Positions 47,901 through 55,925 of a DNA stretch of 64,000 nucleotides are shown one piece after another. The notes below the pieces were generated by a model. The model ran no database searches, had not been told where the DNA came from, and saw only the letters and a list, made by a program, of their open reading frames with translations. The translations under genes were made by a program, and so were the position numbers. Source of the stretch: Eumeta japonica (Eukaryota; Arthropoda; Insecta; Lepidoptera; Psychidae); assembly GCA_005406025.1 (NCBI GenBank), contig BGZK01000071.1, positions 558,001 to 622,000 of the forward strand, written 5' to 3'. How positions within the stretch are numbered: position 1 is the stretch's first letter; the number at the start of each line of letters is the position of its first letter.

Positions 47901-50900
47901 TTGCTATATGGAAGGCAGTATTATAAATACGCTACACTTTGGTCAAATCAATATTTCTCAGAGCCATGTTGGTGAGTGTCATAACTGACTTGTCTGTAAT
48001 TGAGATGAGCAATTTTTGTGCATTTATAAAAAAAAATTCCCTTTCATATCTTTTCTCATTTAGAGCACTCCCCTTTGTGCCACAGTATTGGGATCATCAG
48101 TGTCAACATATCAAACAACATTCGGTTTCGTTATCATAGAGAGACAAAGTAAAGCTAGCTTCTAAAAAACTCAATAGAGCACGACAGTACTTCAATCCGG
48201 ATCATCTTACTTAGGCATAGATTCAATCACATCTAGAGTAATATTTTTATCTCTGGAAAGAGACACACTAATATGGATCTATATCTCTGTACCATAACAA
48301 TTTCCATCTGGAAATGGCGGCAACCCTGTAATATCAGGTCAACTCAACCCATAGACTTTCCTAAAAGATAAAGAATTTTTGTGCATACTTTATCACATAT
48401 CCTATGGGGAGTGCTCTGAAAGACTATTCAATTCAACCTCATCCCTGCTACTGATTTCAATCATTGTTCTGCTCACTGGAAATACCATCAGTACCATCTT
48501 GATAACTAACATTTTACCACCATAGACTTCGTGTAATTTTCTGCAATTTTAGAATAATTTTGATACATGTTACCCCCAATGTACTTCTTCTTCTTCTTTT
48601 CTTTGAGAAAAGAAGGGTCTTCAAGAAAAGAGAATATCTTTTCTAAAAGGCCAACAATGCACTAGTGTTCATAAGAAGCAATGACCATCTACTCGTTAGT
48701 GGCACGCATGCTAGTTAGTCCCTTAAAAATCCTATATGAAAAACTGGCAGTGAAATACAGAAAAACAAATACAAAATAAAGTCTTACACGTAATACTTTT
48801 TGAAGGCAGTATCTTAAAAAAATCAGTATCTAAATGTTTGTAAAATGTTTTTCAGAATGCAATATATTCTATATTATAAAAAACATGCATGGTGCCAACA
48901 ATGCAACACTCCAAACCTTTATAGTGAATTATGACTGATAAAGACTGATTATTTGTTTAGGATTTATTTATCATTGTATTATTTGCCCAGAATTCAGAAC
49001 TTCAAATATTGACATTTTATTCTGCATGCAGATAACTCAAAAATGTATTTTAATATATACCTTGCTGATATACACCATTCATCATGAGGGAATTTATATT
49101 ACTCATGACAGGGATTTCATTTTGTTTGTTAGACTCCATTTTGGGAGCATGATCAAGATTTCTCCAGCGATTTGATGGAACAGTACTATCTGCTCTTACA
49201 GGAGATCGAGATCGAGATCTTCTTCTTGGACCTAAAAGCAAAAAACAAAATCTATTTGAAAATCATTGACACACCTAATGTAATGAAGAAATATATGAAT
49301 AATAAAAGCTGAATTTTGTTTAATTTTATTTTGAAATGTCAAAAATCGGACATGTACATATATGTAAAAATTAAGCAAAATTAGTTTTTCTTTCATGCAG
49401 TAATTACTAAATCAATAACTTCATATTTTGAATATAGAATGACTGTACTTGGGCCAAAACATAAAAAATATATGTCATAATACATAATCCATTTCAATCA
49501 ATAATCATATCATAATATATATATATATATATATATAATACATTATCCACTCTTTTATTTTACTATAAGCAAAAATTTATGCATCATCTGCCTACCTCAA
49601 ATTTTGAATAAAAATTATTTGTACCTCTGGTAAAAAAATATGTGTTGTGTATTTTAACACTATTGGAATTGGAGATGATCGAAATGAGACCAAGAACAGA
49701 ATCAGAGTTGAAATCAAGAGTAGAACTAAGTTCTCAATTTATATTTGAACCAAAAATAAAGTGAAACCGGTATTGGAATTAAGAGCAAAACTGGACTAAA
49801 ACGAGGAGAGATTTGAAGTCAAAACTAGAATGAGTGCAGGCATAAGAATCAGAAATAAGAGAAATTGAGAAGAAGAATAATTAAGGATTTACCACATAAG
49901 AAATGAAGAAATTTATTAAAGTCCATACAGGTCAAGCTGCAAAAAAAATCCATTTATTTACAATTCTCAAAATAATTTAATATTCGTGCACTATATAGAA
50001 ACGACATAAATATAACACTCATGAGATAATCAAGTCTTTATAGTCTGAGGCTTTTTCTAACACACTATATTTCACATACATACTCAAAATTTGGCATAGT
50101 CATAAAAAGCAGTTGCATCTATTGTAAATAAAAAGTACAAAAGCCAAATTTTCAATGTGAGGGATCAATTTTAAAAGAAAAGATAAAAAATAAAGGAAAT
50201 TTAAGGTCATCAATAATGTTCCATGAAACTCTTTAAAAAATGATTGCAATAATAATAATAAACTCATGGCTATTTCCCAGAAATATTGGCAGAGACAATA
50301 GATTTCCACATGGTACGATCTTTGATTATCTCTCTTGCCTCATTAACATCCAACATGCCACCTATATGTTCTGCATAGGATTTTCTAGGGTGACCCTTGC
50401 TAACCTTTCCATCACACACACACATTCACTATAGACTTGTTTAGCCAAACCACTGCAATGTACTTCTTTCTACTCTAGTCACTACATCTTCCTTCAAACC
50501 ACATGATTCTAAATTATTTCAAAAATGAGTATTTTTTTAAACCATGCTTTACTAATTTAGTAATGTTTTTAAAAGTAATGAAGCATGGTTTTTTTTGGTT
50601 TTGGTTTCAAATTTGTAGTACACAATTGACACCATGCTATGGTGTCAATTGTGTACTAAAATTTTTTTGATAAGAAGATTAAAAAAGACTGCCATTGAGG
50701 TTATTTCTGAAAGTTTAATCCAGAAAAATGTAAAAATCAAGTACATAAATTTTAGGAGTACAAATAAGTTTCCACTGTTTTGAGATAGATGGCATGGCAC
50801 GAGGCTCACTTTAGAATTCGCAAATAATAAACGGCTTGAAAATTAGGTTGCTCATTCAAGAACAATATAGCCCTATCATATTATTAACTTCATATTAGCA

Positions 50901-52525
50901 TCATATATTTTTTTATCCAAAAATGCCTAAATTTGAGTCAAACGAGCGTCATTTATGGGAAATTTTAATTTACTTCTTTAATTTAAAAAAATCTGCAGCT
51001 GAGGCACATCGATTGCTTGTAGAAGCATATAATGAGGCTGCCTTGAATGAGAGAACATGTCATGAGTGGTTTCAAAAAGTTTAAAAACGGTGATTTTAAC
51101 ATATAATACAAAGATTGCAGTGGAAGGTCAAAAATTTATGAGGATGCAGAATTAAAGTCGAGAGATGTTGAACGCCGATTATGTATGAATGAAATGCTGC
51201 TAGCTAGGCACAAAAAAAAAGTGTTTTACATCAAATCGTCACTGGTGATGAAAAATGGATATAATATGACACAATTGGATATTGGATACATTGAATAATC
51301 CAAAAAGAAGAAAATCATGGGGGCTGGCCATGCGTCAAAATACACAAAAAAATTGAATATTCATGGAAAAACTCATGCTGTGTATTTGGTGGGATCATCT
51401 GGGTGTGGTGTATTATGACTTGCTTAATCTAAGCGAAACAATAACTGGAACTCTATATTAAAGGAAAAACGCCCTTAAAACTACTCCAAACACGACAAAA
51501 TAATTCTTCTACAGGATAATGCTCATCCGCACGTAGCAATGCCAGTGAAAAACTATTTGAAAACACTTGATTGGGAAGTACTACCCCACCCGCCGTATTT
51601 ACCAGACATTGCGCCGTCCAACTATAATCTGCTCTGGTCAATGGCTCATGCTCTGTCAGAGCAGTGGTTCACATCATATGAAGATACCAAAAATTGGGTT
51701 GATTCATGTATAGCCTCAAAAGATAAAGAGTTCTTCAGACTTGGAATCCAAACGCTGCCTGAAAGATGGAAAAAAGTAGTTGCTAGTGATGGACATTACT
51801 TGGATTAAAATTAAAGTACCGTTCTTTCACAATAAATATTATTTTATTGACAAAAAACGGCAAAAACTTATTTACTCCTAATACGTTTTTATTTTTATTA
51901 TTATTTGTTTGCATTTTGGTTCCGTTATCTAAATTTAATAATTTCTATTAACTTGTCTGCTTTATCTAAACAGTGCATCATATTTATTGAAAAGAATAAC
52001 ATGGAAGGACCAATAATCACTATACATAAAAATCTGGCTCGCCCTCGTTTGATTTTCTTTTTTATTATCTATTGGTATCCAGAATACTTTGAGCTACTTT
52101 TATTGTCTCAAATGTATTATTCGTTTTTTTTCTTTTTAATAATAATAAATAATGTACTGATGCACACTAAAATTTTTTTTTAATTTAGATCAAAGAGTTC
52201 GAACATTGAGCCCTCCACGGTAGCTTAGCACATTAGAGGCTGCTCAAGACAATTTTCATTATTGCGACATCAACGTCCGGAACTGATGACTTAACGTACT
52301 TTCGAAAATATGGAGTGTATGGTTCCTATTTTATTCAAAATTAAAAACTCATTGGTCAGTTCGTCTGTGATCAGGATCGAACCCAGTAACATCTAGTCTG
52401 AAAGTAACATTCTTAATCACTAAACCGCCACTTCTCGCAATAATTAATTAATTTAAAAATGAAAACATTCAAAATAATGAAATGTACAGTGTATTCAGAA
52501 CAAAATTAATACCTCCTGAAGCCAT
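32715..52525 (-). CDS. Ecto-NOX disulfide-thiol exchanger (ENOX1/2 family), complete 11-exon gene
   Basis: ENOX proteins are reported as cell-surface hydroquinone/NADH oxidases with protein disulfide-thiol interchange activity, and they carry an RRM. Exons in transcript order: 52525-52513, 49231-49061, 46476-45845, 44895-44662, 44472-44289, 43386-43280, 38522-38418, 37582-37442, 36147-36076, 34360-34247, 32915-32715. All introns are GT/AG and all phases match; the product is 657 aa (human ENOX1 is about 643). Residues 1-62 are short and Arg/Ser-rich; 63-150 are rich in Met, Gly and Pro; an RRM spans about 185-260 with RNP2-like TIFVGGLP and RNP1-like KKNFCHIRYE. Then follow FERRQRQAMRAQQ, LLAWLERGECSKKNSNQFYS, WDHFTKPQRKNIETWQKMA, coiled-coil segments and the family C-terminus GVGVNIEHRWSFIAYKEAT. 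The start is the ATG in the 13-nt first coding exon; a 5' UTR exon upstream is possible. Insects usually have one ENOX gene, so ENOX1 versus ENOX2 is not assigned. Confidence 0.95.
33225..33295 (-). repeat. LINE 3'-tail repeat, inverted
   Basis: 'tacccgcgtccatggacacc' and 'tgcaacgccagag' are the reverse of the moth tail 'gttgc(ag)ggtgtccatggg'. ENOX intron 10. Confidence 0.45.
33853..33993. repeat. Tandem duplication, about 69-bp unit
   Basis: 'cttgtggtgttaaataatag' at 33853 and 'cttgtggtgttgaataatag' at 33922 start two units that both run to 'tcaactattg'; the second has a 3-nt gain. Confidence 0.85.
34086..34143. repeat. Inverted repeat, 19-bp arms
   Basis: 'acatacaacaatctttaag' (34086-34104) and its reverse complement with one mismatch (34125-34143), 20-nt loop. 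ENOX intron 10. Confidence 0.8.
34247..34360 (-). CDS. ENOX exon 10
   Basis: Acceptor gaaacgtcag; donor cag|gttttt; 38 codons. Encodes VKSSRVEVCDARLIGIMSAF, aligned with the start of the C-terminal domain. Confidence 0.9.
35165..35222. repeat. Twin hairpins back to back
   Basis: Hairpin 1: gttgatgcatgta / loop aa / reverse complement, 35165-35192. Hairpin 2 follows at once: aaaattagactata / loop aa / reverse complement, 35193-35222. Both are perfect. Confidence 0.95.
35440..35545 (-). repeat. Degenerate YGRRAY hexamer tract (6), inverted
   Basis: Minus strand: tgggaa tggaat cggaac ggaatcg, then gggac tgaggt. ENOX intron 9. Confidence 0.5.
35822..35965. repeat. 48-bp perfect palindrome and linked palindromic cluster
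   Basis: 35822-35869 is a perfect palindrome with no loop (centre ttaa|ttaa). A third, nearly direct copy of one arm follows at 35872-35900. Then come gatactcgtgatac and gtatcacgagtgatc (35928-35960), arms of a further hairpin whose loop contains the palindrome tgtgatatcaca. Confidence 0.9.
36076..36147 (-). CDS. ENOX exon 9
   Basis: Acceptor agcttgcag; donor gaa|gtaagc; 24 codons, phase 0. Encodes GVPYDISATAELQSEICIRI. Not strongly conserved, but the splice sites and phase are good. Confidence 0.75.
36335..36445 (+). mobile_element. Short fragment of the RTE-like LINE
   Basis: 'agccatctgaatgaagaaga', 'gaatgaaagtagactgataa' and 'caaatctatagagccaatgt' match the C-terminal GHLERMNESRLTKQIYRAN codons seen intact at 55530-55590. 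Confidence 0.6.
37409..37433. repeat. (TA)n microsatellite next to ENOX exon 8 donor
   Basis: About ten TA units ending roughly 10 nt from the donor of exon 8 on the minus strand. Confidence 0.85.
37442..37582 (-). CDS. ENOX exon 8
   Basis: Acceptor ttcttttcag; donor aag|gtaatc; 47 codons. Encodes RENESLQFQLEAYKNEVEVI, matching the family coiled coil. Confidence 0.93.
38000..38085 (+). repeat. Degenerate YGRRAY hexamer tract (7)
   Basis: cagaat cgggat tgaaac, then tgtaat cataat caataa. ENOX intron 7. Confidence 0.45.
38418..38522 (-). CDS. ENOX exon 7
   Basis: Acceptor attcttttcag; donor aag|gtatga; 35 codons. Encodes EFNNLREEFNDKFGEDSDYS and SDSEELVLLK (acidic, coiled coil). Confidence 0.88.
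39495..40300 (-). mobile_element. RTE-like LINE remnant, interrupted
   Basis: On the minus strand the sequence matches the C-terminal LINE region of 55050-55750: 'gccctctggaaatgacgaat' (GHLE region) at the left, 'gacagtaaacatggtagaga' and a yet earlier part up to 40300 at the right. It is interrupted by an insert carrying a plus-strand LINE tail (39838-39945). The (TA)n tract at 40283-40304 lies where the intact copy has tatatatgaag. Confidence 0.6.
39838..39945 (+). repeat. LINE 3'-tail repeat inserted in the RTE-like remnant
   Basis: 'caagaggccgcaacgcactg', 'gaatgtccatgggcagcagt' and 'gctcgtttgcccgtttgt' match the Kettle-type tail found at several places in this window. Confidence 0.6.
41434..42164. 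mobile_element. hAT-type non-autonomous element, 731 bp
   Basis: Flanked by the 8-bp direct repeat gattttaa at 41426-41433 and 42165-42172. Ends: left caggggcgtagctaccgccg, right (inverse) cagaagcgtagcgtgccttg, with further GC-rich inverted similarity inside (gggggcccc on both sides). The AT-rich middle has no transposase. An 8-bp duplication with CAGGG-type ends points to the hAT superfamily. Confidence 0.8.
43280..43386 (-). CDS. ENOX exon 6
   Basis: Acceptor gaaacacag; donor gcgcag|gtatta, phase 0. Encodes EQVAKVLTAAMHQRVWDHFT and KPQRKNIETWQKMAQ. Confidence 0.95.
43883..44014 (-). other. Exon-like open block inside ENOX intron 5, origin unknown
   Basis: 132 nt, 44 codons open, acceptor aaaatag and a perfect donor gtaagt, phase 0 on both sides. 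Encodes NGLFDWTTQAVIFTGGTPDE then QCTLFNEIKSESFVQFAI. The ENOX intron here is phase 1, so it cannot be a cassette exon of the known reading frame. It could be an exon copied from another gene, or part of a nested gene. Family not recognised. Confidence 0.35.
44289..44472 (-). CDS. ENOX exon 5
   Basis: Acceptor ttgtaacag; donor caat|gtaagt, phase 1. Encodes TLLAWLERGECSKKNSNQFY and SMIQVTNSHIRRLFNEK, highly conserved in the family. Confidence 0.95.
44662..44895 (-). CDS. ENOX exon 4
   Basis: Acceptor attgttacag; donor cca|gtaaaa; 78 codons. Encodes SRDDQNEFERRQRQAMRAQQ, an SR-like stretch HRRSRSPSPLR, and IVQLVEKLKNEEQFSS. Confidence 0.93.
45150..45480. other. ENOX intron 3, part with slightly higher complexity
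   Basis: No open frame or recognised repeat; noted only because base composition is less AT-rich here than in the rest of the intron. Confidence 0.2.
45845..46476 (-). CDS. ENOX exon 3 (Met/Gly-rich region and RRM)
   Basis: Acceptor ttcttttag; donor gctttg|gtaagt, phase 0; 632 nt, the largest exon. Carries the low-complexity MMMPGPMMGPGMLPGG stretch and the whole RRM: CRTIFVGGLPERIRD, VREIFERYGRIHTLRLSKKN, SGYRLKL. Confidence 0.96.
47105..47249 (+). pseudogene. Small broken reading frame, unknown
   Basis: Opens MSGKQKVRQSYKEKEHIKKD, meets a TAA, then continues in frame as CDEEFTEDEEINYDTE before a stop and AT-rich DNA with 'aataaa'-like motifs. A basic head and acidic tail suggest a short retrocopied protein, but I cannot name it. 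Confidence 0.2.
47520..48725 (+). mobile_element. LINE remnant, Kettle/jockey-related, EN through 3' tail
   Basis: Order of a non-LTR element is kept though the frame is lost: endonuclease end (FDHCLIRSKM, HRVWSYKLKDWDRM), then RT (VLSPTMFIGHINDLLKM, CAFIKKN), then the C-terminal RVFKKREYLF block and tail 'aaaaggccaacaatgcacta'. The YADD-type site is not readable. Lies in ENOX intron 2. Confidence 0.65.
49061..49231 (-). CDS. ENOX exon 2
   Basis: Acceptor tgcttttag; donor cagcaag|gtatat, phase 1. Encodes RRRSRSRSPVRADS and MSNINSLMMNGVYQQ. Confidence 0.88.
49516..49540. repeat. (TA)n microsatellite
   Basis: About eleven TA units in ENOX intron 1. Confidence 0.85.
49660..49875 (+). repeat. 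Degenerate YGRRAY hexamer tract (8)
   Basis: tggaat tggaga, cagaat cagagt tgaaat caagag tagaac, and onward to cataag aatcag. About 210 bp with many register slips. Confidence 0.5.
50280..50520 (-). mobile_element. RTE-like LINE 3' fragment
   Basis: Minus strand keeps 'gatgtagtgactagagtaga', 'ctatagtgaatgtgtgtgtg' and 'agaaaatcctatgcagaaca' of the same LINE family as 55050-55750, continuing past the end of the ORF to 'gtaccatgtggaaatctatt'. An internal deletion removes the GHLERMNESRLTK codons. Confidence 0.65.
50616..50658. repeat. Perfect 20-bp-stem hairpin, 3-nt loop
   Basis: tagtacacaattgacaccat / gct / reverse complement. A second, looser inverted pair (aaaccatgctt .. aagcatggttt) sits just left of it at about 50539-50590. 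Confidence 0.95.
50752..51881 (+). mobile_element. Mariner-family transposon, broken and internally deleted
   Basis: Ends ttaggagtacaaataagttt (50752) and inverse ttaggagtaaataagttttt (51881) are the terminal repeats. The interior encodes a mariner transposase in pieces: MPKFESNERHLWEILIYFFN from 50922, ERTCHEWFQK, IVTGDEKWI (first D), ILLQDNAHPH (second D), WEVLPHPPYLPDIAPSNYN (third D, DD34D type) and HALSEQWFTSYEDTKNWVDS. There are multiple stops and frame slips, and the segment between the HTH domains and DVERRL is missing. No full TA duplication remains. ENOX intron 1. Confidence 0.85.
52195..52442 (-). mobile_element. tRNA-derived SINE
   Basis: On the minus strand the head 'agtggcggtttagtgattaa' is a pol III A-box-like start and 'actgggttcgatcctgatca' a B box; the body runs to 'gagggctcaatgttcgaact'. 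Size about 245 bp is typical of insect SINEs. ENOX intron 1, about 70 bp from the first coding exon. Confidence 0.55.
52513..52525 (-). CDS. ENOX exon 1 (13-nt coding part)
   Basis: ATGGCTTCAGGAG then gtatta. Encodes MASG plus one base (phase 1), which joins exon 2 to read GPRRRSRSRSP. The shortness makes it easy to miss; the frame is open further upstream, but the ATG fits the family. Confidence 0.75.
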
Positions 52526-53214
52526 TGCCAAATACAATTTTCTGAAACTGACCCCGCAAATTAAGCGCTTTTTTTCTTGTATCCAGTTTTAAAATTTGAC
52601 TATAATAAAATAATATACAAAAATATTAAGAATGCGTAAATTAATAATTCGTAAAGACTAAACACACGCAATAAAACACTTTACAACCATAGAGTAATAT
52701 ACATATAGAACACAGATTACATATATTAGATTCAGTGAAAATATTTCAGAGTAAAGATAGATAGAAGTGCTAACAATAGTAATTCACTTCTTTCTATTTA
52801 GACTTGTTTTCCTTAAGTCGCCTGAAAACAAAAAAGGATAGTAGTATAATTTACAAGCACGCCTCTGGCAAAGTTTATAAACTTTTTCCCAAAAATTCTA
52901 ATAAAGTGCCTTACCAAATTATTATTTACAATTTCGGCACTTATTTTTTATCATAAGTTCATATAAAATTTTTAAACTTTTTAGGAGAAGTTTCTGTAAC
53001 AGTAAACATTTCAACATTAATACAAACAAAGTTTAAATAAATTAAATGGCTGTTTGTTCGGGCAAATCTCCAAAATGGCGGAATACATTGTGATCAAAAA
53101 CTTTGCTCCCAAATGTTATTCGTCTAAGTCGCAAAACTGACGAAAATTATTTTCTAACTTCTAAAAAATGATTTTTTCTGTGCTCTCTTGGAACGAGAAA
53201 GAGGTAGAAAATGC

Positions 53215-54680
53215 ATAACGCACACCTGAGGACTTTACGTTACCATTACAGAGGGCTTTAAAACTTAGCAAAAAATTATAGCTGAGTTTGTTGATGTAGC
53301 TAAGGCCTTTAATAGGGTATAGCATGAGAGTTTTAGATATAAACTTCACGTACTTGAAGTACCAGATCGTCTCATACACTGTATTCATAGCTGCACCAGT
53401 AATAGACATTTAGTTTTTAGACACGAGTCCACACATTCGACTAGACGACTAATTAGAGCAGGAGTTACTCAAGGCTCTACCCTCTCTCTTCCTGTATTCC
53501 GTATACACGAACGATATACCGCGTCCGTTCTCAGGCGTCCAGCTCACGGTATTCATGGGCGGTACCACGCTGTATTTCTACGCTAGTTATAGAAAATCAA
53601 CTTATCTCCACCTCCAGAGGGCCATTGACAAGCAGGATCAATAGTTCCGCACCTGGAGGATCAAAATTAACCCACATAAGTCAGCTGCGGTCCAATTTAA
53701 ATATGGCAAGCGTAATAGTCGAAGAGTTGTTGTTTTGTACACACCCCACCTTCGAATATTGAACACGAAAATTCCGTGACAACTCAGTTATAAATATTTA
53801 AGAATCACGATCGATAGAAATCTTTATTTGAAAAGACCATATCGAACGCGTTAAGAAAATTACAATCTTCTTAACGCGTTCGAAGGCGCCTCGGCGCCAT
53901 GCTTGGTATAAAAAGTAAATTATCATTACACAATAAGTATACTATTTATAAAATGTGCATAAGGACGGCGATGACATACGCGTATCCCATCTTCGCTCAC
54001 GACAACCCAAAGGCACTTACTTCTTGGCAAATCATACATAATAAATTGGGTAGAGTCGCCAAGGACGCCCAATGGTGCGTCCGGGAATTCAGTTCTTCGC
54101 AGGTATCTCGAACTCCCTACCATAGCCAAATACATGAAGGCAATTCTATAGGTTTCTTTGATATCACGGAATCGCATCCTAATACGCTCCTCCGCTAGGC
54201 AGCCGCATATGAGGCCCAGCCCTACCTTCTCATTCGTAGGCTCGAAATGTACTTATCGATCCACCTGACGATTTTACAGCGAAAGTAGAAAGTCTCATAG
54301 AAGTTAATGACTAAGCTTAGGCATCCCTAAGTCAGTATGGTCTGATTAGATCAAATGCCTCCCGCTCCTCCAGGCCGCTTCCGTGTTCGGTAGGGTAAAT
54401 GGATCCGGCCCATACCAGTGTCCAGTAACTTCCTATGCCGAGACGATTCCTTTAAGAATCTTCTATAAGGATAGTCACGCGCCATCTGCACCCCTGGTGT
54501 CATTGGGCCGTTTTCGGTGAAGCTGTCACAGCATTTCAGCTAATAGCACTGCCAATCACTCATTTCGTCAGGAGAACTTTTTTAGTGGGTTTCAGCCCCA
54601 CGCCATCTGCACGCTCAGAAACGCAGATGTATGATATATAATTTTTACCTCCTCCTCGTCGTAAGAGGGAAAAAAAGATG
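53215..54680 (+). mobile_element. Jockey-like LINE remnant (RT to 3' UTR)
   Basis: RT motif A is readable as EFVDVAKAFNRV, motif B as AGVTQGSTLSL, and the catalytic YADD region is degraded (ggcggtacc where FADDT is expected). Further on, GIKSKLSLHNKYTIYKMCIR and TAMTYAYPIFAHDNPKALTS are the conserved C-terminal block. The end 'cacgccatctgcacgctcag' looks like the element's 3' UTR. Many stops; inactive. Confidence 0.8.
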
Positions 54681-55049
54681 AAAAACACTAAAAAAATCTC
54701 CCTGAAAAAATGCTATTCGGTCGGCAAATGCTGTTAGTTGGAATGCTACTAAGTATATCTACAAAAATCCAGTTATAGTAATGAATGCATCAAATAATTT
54801 ATTTCTTACCAATAAATAATGAGGCTTTGATAATTATAATAAAGATTAAATCTGTTTTACAAAAACACTGTTTCATAAAAATTAATCTAAATATAAATAA
54901 TAATTTTAAGTAATAATAACACTTAAAATTCGCTTATTTAAGCAATTAATTTTAATAGTAGTCATTTTCAAACAAGATTATCATCTGTTGAGTATCTCAG
55001 ACTTCATACATATTTACGTACTTACCCAAAGATTGTCGTAATCTAACAA

Positions 55050-55750
55050 AAGGGATGTCAAAGTAAATATCAGCAAGTCTGTAATGGTGTTTGAAGGAGG
55101 TGAAAGTACGACAGAATGCGATATATATGAAGGCGAGAGAGTCAAATAAGTGAAAAAATTTGTATAGGTACTTGGGTAGCCTTTTTACAAATGATAGTAA
55201 ACATGATAAATATATCGAGAGGAGAGTGAATGCGGGAAATAAAGTGAATGGGGCCTTGCTCGCTATTATGAATAGTAAAAGCGTCTCATGACAAGCGCGT
55301 TTGTCTATGTATAGTGGGGTCCTGATCACTGCGTTTATGTATCGTAGTGAAAGCTGGGTATGACAGAAGGAAAATGAAAGTGGGATCAATCCAGTGGAGA
55401 TGCGATCGCTGCGTGGTATGTGTAGTGTCTCGGAAAGACAGATGGCGAAACAGTGATGTCAGAGAGCGGTGTGATTTGAAGGAAAATGTAGTGACTAGAG
55501 TAGAAAGATGTATGTTGCGGTGGTTTGGCCATCTGGAAAGGATGAATGAAAGTAGACTGACAAAACAAATCTATAGAGCGAATGTGTGTGTTGGAAAAGT
55601 CGGCAAGGATGGCCCTAAAAAATCCTATGCAGACTAAGGTGGCATAATAAAAAAAGGACCAGATTTTAAGCAAAAGAAATGGCGAGCTTGCATGAAAACA
55701 TTGATAGATGTTATTGAAGCAGGAGAGATATGTAAAGATTTTACCATGTA
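55050..55750 (+). mobile_element. RTE-like LINE C-terminal region
   Basis: Blocks: YLGSLFTNDSKHDKYIERRV, NAGNKVNGALLAIMNSKSVS, NPVEMRSLRGM, SRKDRWRNSDVRERCDLKEN, VERCMLRWFGHLERMNESRL and TKQIYRANVC. Several frame slips between blocks. This is the best preserved of four copies in the window (36335, 39495, 50280). The clade name is from memory. Confidence 0.75.
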
Positions 55751-55827
55751 GAAATTTTTATTCTTAATCTACTCTTCTGGTAAATAGGCGTAAGTTTATA
55801 ATATTACTATTAATGATACCTATTTAG

Positions 55828-55925
55828 GGATCATGATCGGTATTAGAACCGGCATTAGATTTGAAAATAAGCTAAGGCTACAATCGAAATAGAGGGTGAA
55901 ATCGGGATCAGAAACAATCATTATT
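55828..55925 (+). repeat. Degenerate YGRRAY hexamer tract (9)
   Basis: cggcat tagatt tgaaaa, then tacaat cgaaat, then tgaaat cgggat cagaaa. Directly behind the RTE-like remnant. Confidence 0.5.

Noticed and set aside
53215..55750. One continuous LINE
   Set aside because: The two halves belong to different families: jockey-like RT and C-terminus at 53.2-54.7 kb, and an RTE-like C-terminus at 55.05-55.75 kb.
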